From an uncultured Planctomycetaceae bacterium (GTDB lineage: Bacteria > Planctomycetota > Planctomycetia > Pirellulales > JACPPG01): DNA of 5,623 nucleotides. The stretch spans positions 1 through 5,623 of the forward strand of contig CAMFLN010000272.1 of NCBI GenBank assembly GCA_945957305.1, read 5' to 3'. The notes under the pieces are model-generated. The model did not search any database and had not been told where the DNA came from. It was given only the letters and a program-made list of their open reading frames with translations. Positions within the stretch are counted from its first letter, which is position 1; each line of letters opens with the position of its first letter. Of the stretch, positions 1 to 4,779 are shown in pieces. Made by a program: the position numbers and the translations under genes.

Positions 1-1
1 C

Positions 2-382
2 ACGCCGCAGTGGACCCGCTTCGCCACCGAAGAGTTCCTCGAAGGGGTTTATATGACCCCAACGTACGGCAACACGCTGATGGGCCTGGCCTGCTCGAAG
101 CCGGTCACGGCGGCCGAAGGGTACAAGATCAGCTACTACGCCCCGCAACCCCGGGCCGTGGCCGAGATCGTCGATTTCAAGGACTCGAACCGCGTGGTCG
201 GCTACGGCGAAACCGGCCGCGTGAAGCTGACCACCCTGACCAAGGAGTTCTTCGTCCCCGGCTTCCTCGAACGGGACGAGGGCGAACGCGAGCCCCCCTA
301 CGAGAAATACCCGTGGGACGGTGTCAGCGGCGTGCGGCCGTTCCACGAGCTGGCCGAAGCCACGACGGTGGGCGTGTATTGA
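2..382 (+). CDS. C-terminal part of a probable AMP-forming acid-activating enzyme (ANL superfamily, PaaK-like), 5' end outside the window
   Basis: The reading frame is open from the first bases to a TGA at 380-382, giving 126 visible residues; the start lies upstream of the window. ANL enzymes activate a carboxylic acid with ATP as an acyl-adenylate, usually passing it to CoA or a carrier. Visible support is a TYGNT segment at partial residues 21-25, resembling the A5 motif (YGxTE in many members), and later a GETGRVKLTTLTKE segment resembling the GxxGxxxxTTLT strand before the hinge of phenylacetate-CoA ligase-like proteins. FLERDEGE follows, where relatives carry an RTGD-type motif. The protein ends about 50 residues after the TTLT strand, so the usual mobile C-terminal domain with its catalytic lysine looks short or absent, as in some LuxE/PaaK-like proteins. 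It precedes an aldehyde dehydrogenase and an alcohol dehydrogenase on the same strand. The coding call is firm, the superfamily moderate, the substrate unknown. Confidence 0.6.
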   Translation, partial: TPQWTRFATEEFLEGVYMTPTYGNTLMGLACSKPVTAAEGYKISYYAPQPRAVAEIVDFKDSNRVVGYGETGRVKLTTLTKEFFVPGFLERDEGEREPPYEKYPWDGVSGVRPFHELAEATTVGVY

Positions 383-398
383 CCGCCGCCGGCCCGCT

Positions 399-413
399 GC
401 AACGATTCGTTGC
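399..413. promoter_or_regulatory. Perfect 7-1-7 inverted repeat, candidate operator
   Basis: GCAACGA, a single T, then TCGTTGC form a perfect inverted repeat. It ends two bases before a TATAAT hexamer, so it fills the space between the -10 box and any -35 box. A regulator bound here would contact or block RNA polymerase. As RNA it could form only a 5-bp stem with a 5-base loop and no T-tract follows, so an intrinsic terminator for the upstream gene is unlikely. The operator role is inferred from position and symmetry. Confidence 0.4.
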
Positions 414-415
414 CC

Positions 416-421
416 TATAAT
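416..421 (+). promoter_or_regulatory. Candidate sigma-70-type -10 box (TATAAT) for the aldehyde dehydrogenase gene
   Basis: A perfect TATAAT stands in otherwise GC-rich intergenic DNA, 110 bp before the GTG start at 531. The hexamer 17 bp upstream (CCCGCT, 393-398) is a poor -35 box; TTGACC at 379-384 is 31 bp away, too far for normal spacing. If used, transcription would begin near 428 and the leader of about 100 bases would contain the hairpin repeat, the 14-bp duplication and the GGAG site. A weak -35 next to an inverted repeat suits an activator-dependent or regulated promoter, but this is inference. Confidence 0.4.
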
Positions 422-434
422 ACGTGTCGCCAAA

Positions 435-463
435 CACTGCCAGGTAAGCTGGCGGTGGCACCC
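435..463 (+). repeat. Single-arm copy of the GTGGCACCC palindromic repeat family
   Basis: CACTGCCAG, loop GTAAG, then CTGGCGGTG make a 9-bp stem with one G-T pair and a 5-base loop, followed by GCACCC. The 29 bases match the right arm of the larger element (2066-2094) at 24 of 29 positions. Two of the changes, T to C at 438+3 and A to G on the opposite side, keep the stem paired, as expected if the fold matters or if copies derive from a folded unit. No left arm is recognisable before it. It lies in the probable leader of the aldehyde dehydrogenase gene. Confidence 0.75.
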
Positions 464-472
464 CTTTGAAAA

Positions 473-500
473 TCAGTCCTAGTTACTCAGTCCTAGTTAC
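473..500. repeat. Perfect 14-bp tandem duplication (2 copies of TCAGTCCTAGTTAC)
   Basis: The two copies occupy 473-486 and 487-500 with no mismatch or spacer. They lie between the hairpin repeat and the ribosome binding site of the aldehyde dehydrogenase gene. The unit is AT-richer than its surroundings and contains an in-frame TAG (480-482), which bounds the downstream reading frame. It may be a recent slippage duplication or a pair of direct-repeat binding sites; the sequence alone does not decide. Confidence 0.85.
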
Positions 501-517
501 AACGACGCCCGGCCCTC

Positions 518-521
518 GGAG
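518..521 (+). promoter_or_regulatory. Ribosome binding site GGAG fixing the GTG start at 531
   Basis: GGAG lies 9 bases before GTG 531. It favours that codon over the adjacent in-frame TTG at 534, for which the spacing would be 12. The same GGAG plus 9-base arrangement occurs before GTG 3379 and before TTG 2017. Confidence 0.65.
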
Positions 522-530
522 ATTAGTGAC

Positions 531-1994
531 GTGTTGAACCTGCCGATTCTGCGTTGGGGCAAGCCGTACGATTCGCTCGAAACCGACCAGGTGCTGCACT
601 TCATCACGGGCGAACCCATCGCCAAAGTGAGCCAGGCCAACGGTGGGCTGTTGCAGCGCGACATGCGTTTTTCCCAGCGGGCCCGCGACGTGCTGCGCGA
701 GCTGCCGAATGAGGAGCTGATCGCCCGCGTCAAGAAAGCCGGCGAGCTGTATCTCAACGCCACGTTGCCGATGGGGGACGGCCAGCAGAGCCCCGAGGAA
801 TTTGCCCTGCAGCAAAGCGCCTCGACCGGCCTGCCCGAGCACATGTGCCGCGGCAACATGCAGAAGAACTACTTCGTGCTGTCGAACATGGACCGCATGC
901 TCGACGCGCTGACGCGCGGCTTGGACCTGTCGATCTTGTCGCGCGGTTACGGCGTCGAGGGGCGCGGCGTGGTTGTCAGCTACCAGGCACAAGCGCCGGC
1001 CGTGGGGCTGGTGCTGCCGTCGAACTCGCCCGGCGTACACACGCTGTGGATGCCGGTGATCCCGATGCAAGTCGGCCTGGTGCTCAAGCCCGGCCCGCAA
1101 GAGCCGTGGACCCCGTACCGCATGGCCGCAGCTTTCGCCGAGGCGGGCATTCCGCGTGAAGCGATCTCGATCTATCCCGGGGGCCCCGACGTCGGCGCCG
1201 CGGTGCTGGCCAACTGCTCGCGGAGCATGATCTTTGGCGGCACCGCCACGGTCGAACGCTACAAAGGTGACCCGCGTGTCCAGGCGCACGGCCCGGGCTT
1301 CAGCAAGATCCTGCTCGGCGACGACGTGGTCGACGATTGGGAAAAGTACCTCGACATCATGGCCGACAGCGTGTTCCTCAACAGCGGCCGCGGCTGCATC
1401 AATTGCTCGGGTATCTGGGCCTCGCGCCATACGGAAAAGATTGCCGCGGCCCTGGCCGAGCGCATCGGTCCTGTGGCCCCGCTGCCCCCGCAGGATCCGC
1501 AATCGAGCCTGGCCGCCTTTACCGTGGCCGGCGTGGCCCAGGCGGTGTGGAAGGCGATCGAGGTCGACCTGCGCGAGTCGGGCGTCCAGCACTCGACCGA
1601 GAAGTTCGGCCCGCGGCTGGTCGAGAAGGAACGCTGTGCTTACCTGCGACCGACGGTCGTGCATTGCGACTCGCCCGAGCGCGCGATCGCGAAGAAGGAA
1701 TACATGTTCCCGTTCACGACGGTCGTGAAATGCCCACAGGAAAAGATGCTGGAATCGATTGGCCCGACGCTGGTGTGCAGCGCGATCACCGAGGACGAGA
1801 AGTTTCAGCGTCAATTGACCGACGCGGTACACATCGACCGCTTGAACATCGGGCCAATCCCGACGATCAAGCTCGACTGGCTGCAGCCGCATGAAGGGAA
1901 CATCGTCGAGTTCCTGTTCCGCGCCCGAGCGTACCAGCTGGTGCCGGAAGCAGTGAAGCGCGTCGAGCAAGAAATGGCGGCGGCCCACGCGTGA
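531..1994 (+). CDS. Aldehyde dehydrogenase superfamily protein, probably an acylating or acyl-reducing type
   Basis: 487 residues, a normal full length for the superfamily, which interconverts aldehydes and acids or acyl-thioesters with NAD(P). Motifs appear in order: PSNSP at 163-167 (oxyanion-hole Asn165), Lys187-Pro188 and T194-P195 in the cofactor site, FGGT at 235-238, HGPGFSK at 253-259, the catalytic cysteine Cys289 in NSGRGCINC (284-292), and EYMFPF at 390-395, which takes the place of the ExFxP motif. The general-base glutamate of the ELGGKS motif in hydrolytic members is replaced by HGPG, recalling the GPGN segment of CoA-acylating enzymes such as EutE or AdhE. This suggests that the acyl-enzyme is formed from or passed to a thiol or adenylate rather than hydrolysed. 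With an acid-activating enzyme upstream and an alcohol dehydrogenase downstream, reduction of an activated acid to an aldehyde is a reasonable inference. The superfamily is firm; direction and substrate are not. The GTG start is supported by GGAG at 518-521. Confidence 0.9.
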   Translation: MLNLPILRWGKPYDSLETDQVLHFITGEPIAKVSQANGGLLQRDMRFSQRARDVLRELPNEELIARVKKAGELYLNATLPMGDGQQSPEEFALQQSASTGLPEHMCRGNMQKNYFVLSNMDRMLDALTRGLDLSILSRGYGVEGRGVVVSYQAQAPAVGLVLPSNSPGVHTLWMPVIPMQVGLVLKPGPQEPWTPYRMAAAFAEAGIPREAISIYPGGPDVGAAVLANCSRSMIFGGTATVERYKGDPRVQAHGPGFSKILLGDDVVDDWEKYLDIMADSVFLNSGRGCINCSGIWASRHTEKIAAALAERIGPVAPLPPQDPQSSLAAFTVAGVAQAVWKAIEVDLRESGVQHSTEKFGPRLVEKERCAYLRPTVVHCDSPERAIAKKEYMFPFTTVVKCPQEKMLESIGPTLVCSAITEDEKFQRQLTDAVHIDRLNIGPIPTIKLDWLQPHEGNIVEFLFRARAYQLVPEAVKRVEQEMAAAHA

Positions 1995-2003
1995 CAAGGC
2001 AAC

Positions 2004-2007
2004 GGAG
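2004..2007 (+). promoter_or_regulatory. GGAG ribosome-binding-like site ahead of an alternative TTG start at 2017
   Basis: GGAG followed by exactly 9 bases and TTG 2017 starts a frame that runs without a stop into the alcohol dehydrogenase, adding 50 residues before Met 2167. The extension is largely encoded by the palindromic repeat and resembles no part of the family. The site may instead be the original ribosome binding site of the alcohol dehydrogenase, now separated from its ATG by inserted repeat DNA. Confidence 0.4.
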
Positions 2008-2017
2008 ATTGATTCTT

Positions 2018-2095
2018 TGGGTGCCACTGCTGGCTCGTCCAGCAGTGAGACAACAGTAGGACGATCACTGCTAGACAAGCTAGCAGTGGCACCCA
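2018..2095. repeat. Nested palindromic element: two 9-bp hairpins forming the arms of a larger inverted repeat
   Basis: The left arm (2019-2047) holds a perfect hairpin: CACTGCTGG, loop CTCGT, CCAGCAGTG. The right arm (2066-2094) holds another: CACTGCTAG, loop ACAAG, CTAGCAGTG. The arms are also inverted copies of each other: 26 of 29 positions pair, one more is a G-T pair and two are C-A mismatches; one further T-A pair at each outer edge (2018/2095) extends the match. The centre is 18 bases (2048-2065). The outer edges read GGGTGCC and GGCACCC. The element fills much of the gap between the two dehydrogenase genes. No T-tract follows, no transposase is encoded and no target duplication is evident. 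A REP-like or MITE-like non-autonomous element is the best description; I recall similar repeats in Planctomycetes but could not check. Confidence 0.85.
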
Positions 2096-2166
2096 CTCCA
2101 GATGCGCTGAATCAGCCCCAGAGTTCGCCAACCTGCATTCGTCCCCCACTGTTGCCCTCCTGCCGC

Positions 2167-3315
2167 ATGGACTCCTTCGACTATCAACCCAGAACGCGGA
2201 TCGTGTTCGGCGCGGGGCGCCTGAACACGCTGGGCGAATTGGCGAGCGAGTTGGGGGCGCGCCGGGCGCTCGTCGTGAGCGATCCCGGCATCGTCGCCGC
2301 CGGACATGCGGCCCGCGGGATTGCGGCGCTCGAACAAGCCGGCATCGAAACGCATCTTTTTAGCGACGTCGGCGAAAACCCCACGACTGACCACGTCGAG
2401 GCGGGCTTGGCCGTGGCGCGGCGTTACCAGCCCGAGCTGCTCATCGGCCTGGGGGGCGGCAGCTCGATGGATTGCGCCAAAGGAGTGAACTTCGTCTACT
2501 CCGGCGGCGGACGCATGCACGACTACTGGGGCACGGGCAAGATGACCCGCGAGATGTTGCCCATGATCGCCGTCCCGACCACGGCCGGCACGGGCAGCGA
2601 AACGCAGTCGTTCGCCCTGATCTCGGACGCCAAGACGCACACCAAGATGGCCTGCGGCGACAAGAAAGCCACCTGCCGCATTGCGCTCTTGGACCCTGAG
2701 TTGACCGTGACGCAGCCGCGTCGCGTGACGGCGCTGACGGGCATCGACGCCATCGCACACGCGCTCGAAACGTACGTCACGAAGCGGCGCAGCCCGGTCT
2801 CGACCGCCTTCAGCCGCGAGGCCTGGAGGCTGCTGTCGACGAACTTTGGCAAGGTACTGGATACGCCGGACGACCTGGAAGCACGCGGCGGCATGCAATT
2901 GGGTGCGTGTTTCGCCGGGCTGGCGATCGAGAACTCGATGTTGGGCGCGACGCACGCGCTCGCGAATCCGCTCACGGCGCGCTACAAGCTGCCGCACGGC
3001 CAGGCGATCGCGCTGATGCTGCCGCACGTCGTGCGTTACAACGCCGAGGAAGTCGGACGTTGGTATCGCGAGTTGGTCGAATCGGTCCCCGCGAATGGCA
3101 AACCGCGGCCTGCCGCGATCGCCGAGGACCTGGCGGAAACGATCGTCAACCTGGTGACGAAAGCTGATCTCGCGGTGCGCCTGAGCGACTGTGGCGTCGA
3201 GCGGGACCGACTGCCTGAGTTGGCTACGGCCGCCGCGCGCGAATGGACGGGCACTTTCAATCCGCGCACTGTGACCGAGACCGAGCTGCTTGAGTTGTAT
3301 CGCGCCGCCTTTTGA
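2167..3315 (+). CDS. Iron-containing (group III) alcohol dehydrogenase
   Basis: 382 residues from ATG 2167, a typical length for the family, which reversibly reduces aldehydes or ketones to alcohols with NAD(P)H in the cytoplasm. The N-terminal Rossmann-like domain carries Asp39 after a beta strand (VVSDP) and GGGSSMDCAK at 96-105; PTTAGTGSE follows at 137-145. The metal site is complete: Asp194 and His198 in GIDAIAHALE, His263 in GATHALANP, His277 in LPHGQA. The C-terminal helix follows a standard NPR (365-367). The ATG was chosen because the following MDSFDYQPRTRIVFGAG is the usual family opening. No Shine-Dalgarno sequence precedes it; the bases just upstream are pyrimidine-rich. An in-frame TTG at 2017 with GGAG 9 bases upstream would add 50 residues coded largely by the palindromic element. 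The gene follows the aldehyde dehydrogenase after 172 bp, and reduction of that enzyme's aldehyde product is the likely role. The substrate cannot be read from the sequence. Confidence 0.93.
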   Translation: MDSFDYQPRTRIVFGAGRLNTLGELASELGARRALVVSDPGIVAAGHAARGIAALEQAGIETHLFSDVGENPTTDHVEAGLAVARRYQPELLIGLGGGSSMDCAKGVNFVYSGGGRMHDYWGTGKMTREMLPMIAVPTTAGTGSETQSFALISDAKTHTKMACGDKKATCRIALLDPELTVTQPRRVTALTGIDAIAHALETYVTKRRSPVSTAFSREAWRLLSTNFGKVLDTPDDLEARGGMQLGACFAGLAIENSMLGATHALANPLTARYKLPHGQAIALMLPHVVRYNAEEVGRWYRELVESVPANGKPRPAAIAEDLAETIVNLVTKADLAVRLSDCGVERDRLPELATAAAREWTGTFNPRTVTETELLELYRAAF

Positions 3316-3365
3316 ATAAACGCGCGCAGGAAGTGAATCGAGATTCGTCGGCAACCACGTATCGC

Positions 3366-3369
3366 GGAG
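3366..3369 (+). promoter_or_regulatory. Ribosome binding site GGAG fixing the GTG start at 3379
   Basis: GGAG stands 9 bases before GTG 3379, the only well-placed start that keeps the positively charged region before the lipoprotein signal peptide. The ATG at 3402 is in a different frame. Confidence 0.6.
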
Positions 3370-3378
3370 TCTCCAGGC

Positions 3379-4722
3379 GTGACTACCTCAATTCGTTCAC
3401 AATGCACGCGTGCTCCGTGGCGCCGATCCCTTGTTGGTTGCGTGGCCTGGCTCGTCTCGGCAGTATTGCTGGGATGCGCCCCCTCGGCAGACACTGTGGG
3501 GAAGCCCAGCGGCGAGGCAGCGAAGCATGCCGATGCAGCGCCGGAGGTAGATAAGGATTCTGTTACTACTGATAAGCCAGCGCCCGCGAACGCGACAACG
3601 TCCGCGGAAACTCCGGCGGCCGACACGTCCCCGCCAAAGCAGATCGTTGCCGACGGCAAAGCGGCCGAGGGTAACGCCTCGTGGCCCGTTTTTCGCGGCA
3701 ATGCCTTGGCGGACGGAGTGGCCGCGAGCCCGCTGGACGAAAACCCGGCCCTGCTCTGGAAGCATGCCGTCAAGGACGGGATGTTCGAGTCGACCCCCAT
3801 CATCCACGACGGCACGGTTTATGTCGGCGGACTGAACGGCTATTTCTACGCGCTCGACCTGGTGACCGGCAACGAAAAGTGGAAATACCATTCCGAGTTG
3901 GGCTTTCGCGCTCCGGCCGCCATTCGCGACGGACTGGTCTACATCGGCGACACCGAAGGACGCTTTTTCTGCCTGGACGCCGCGACTGGTGAGTCGAAAT
4001 GGGGCTTTTCGACCGATGCCGAGATCAACGCCGGGGCCAACTTCTACAAAGATAACGTGATCATCGGATCACAAAACGGCTCGCTCTATTGCAACAACGC
4101 GCAGACCGGCGCCGAGGTGTGGAAGTATTCGATCGACAACATGATCCAGTGCTCGCCCACGATCGTTGAGAATCGGGTCTTTCTCGCCGGCTGCGACAGC
4201 ATCTTGCACATTATCGACGTCGAGACAGGGCAACGCGTCGCGCAGGTCGAAATTCAGGACCCCACCGGCGTGACGCCGGCCGCCGCAGGCGATCGCATTT
4301 ACTTCGCCACGCAGGGAGCGCGGGTGATGTGCGTCGATTGGCGCGCCGCCAAAATCGTATGGGTTTATGAGCATGCGACCAAGAACAATCCTCATCAATC
4401 CTCGCCGGCCGTTTCGCAGGGACTGGTCGTCATCGGCGGTCGCGACCGCATGGTCCATGGCATCAAGGCCGACAGCGGCGAGGAAGCCTGGCTGTTTCCC
4501 ACCCGGCGGAATATCGACGGCTCCCCCGTGATTGTTGGAAATCGCGCTTATATCGGGGGCGGCGACGGCCGGGTTTATGGGTTGAATCTGGCCTCGGGCG
4601 AGAAAGTGTGGGAGTATGAAGCAGGCGGCGACTTCGTCGGGTCACCCGCCGTGGCGGCCGGCCGGCTGGTGATCGCCAATGGCATGGGGGACATCCTCTG
4701 CTTCGGCACTCCGGACAAATAA
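3379..4722 (+). CDS. Lipoprotein with an eight-repeat PQQ/BamB-like beta-propeller
   Basis: 447 residues from GTG. Residues 1-33 form a lipoprotein signal: Arg6, Arg11 and Arg15-Arg16, a hydrophobic stretch at 17-32, and lipobox VLLGC with Cys33 as the lipidation site. Residues 34-100 are an Ala/Pro/Thr/Asp-rich linker. WPVFRGN (102-108), a frequent opening of planctomycete PQQ-like proteins, leads into repeats of about 40 residues beginning near 138, 178, 218, 259, 299, 342, 382 and 422, each of the form (S/A)P...GxxYxG...LDxxTGxxxWxY. The last repeat lacks its final Trp strand, while an unpaired LLWKH segment sits at 125-129 before the first repeat, so it can close an eight-bladed ring. Tryptophans at 127, 168, 208, 248, 328, 371 and 411 mark blade ends. 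It is probably a membrane-anchored binding or scaffold protein outside the cytoplasm. Bound PQQ is not implied, and calling it an enzyme would go beyond the evidence. It begins 63 bp after the alcohol dehydrogenase. Confidence 0.88.
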   Translation: MTTSIRSQCTRAPWRRSLVGCVAWLVSAVLLGCAPSADTVGKPSGEAAKHADAAPEVDKDSVTTDKPAPANATTSAETPAADTSPPKQIVADGKAAEGNASWPVFRGNALADGVAASPLDENPALLWKHAVKDGMFESTPIIHDGTVYVGGLNGYFYALDLVTGNEKWKYHSELGFRAPAAIRDGLVYIGDTEGRFFCLDAATGESKWGFSTDAEINAGANFYKDNVIIGSQNGSLYCNNAQTGAEVWKYSIDNMIQCSPTIVENRVFLAGCDSILHIIDVETGQRVAQVEIQDPTGVTPAAAGDRIYFATQGARVMCVDWRAAKIVWVYEHATKNNPHQSSPAVSQGLVVIGGRDRMVHGIKADSGEEAWLFPTRRNIDGSPVIVGNRAYIGGGDGRVYGLNLASGEKVWEYEAGGDFVGSPAVAAGRLVIANGMGDILCFGTPDK

Positions 4723-4779
4723 TCACAATTGCGCCCCTGATTCGGCCGCTGGCGGCACGCCGAGACGATTGCGAGAACT

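Noticed and set aside
379..384. TTGACC as a -35 box for the TATAAT at 416-421
   Set aside because: The spacing of 31 bp is far beyond the usual 16-18 bp.
10..420. 136-residue + strand frame overlapping the partial activating enzyme
   Set aside because: Arg/Gly-rich translation typical of an out-of-frame read in GC-rich DNA. The frame ending at 382 has the ANL-like motifs.
2066..2094. Hairpin read as an intrinsic terminator after the aldehyde dehydrogenase gene
   Set aside because: The stem is followed by GCACCCACTCC with no T-tract, and the same fold occurs at 435-463 in another context. A repeat element explains it better.
483..2096. 537-residue open frame on the - strand, opposite the whole aldehyde dehydrogenase gene
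   Set aside because: It is Arg/His/Ala-rich with no recognisable domain and mirrors a strand whose + frame holds all expected family motifs. Its start lies in the palindromic repeat. It is a high-GC shadow.
3332..3346. Short inverted repeat GAATC-GA-GATTC in the gap before the propeller gene
   Set aside because: Only 5 bp per arm with a 2-base centre, no associated promoter box or T-tract. Repeats this short are expected by chance.
2080..3354. 424-residue open frame on the - strand, opposite the alcohol dehydrogenase
   Set aside because: Low-complexity Arg-rich translation with no motif, while the + frame carries the complete iron alcohol dehydrogenase signature.
4723..4779. Promoter or terminator in the gap between the propeller and radical SAM genes
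   Set aside because: No -10/-35 pair and no stable stem with a T-tract were seen. Co-transcription is the simpler reading.
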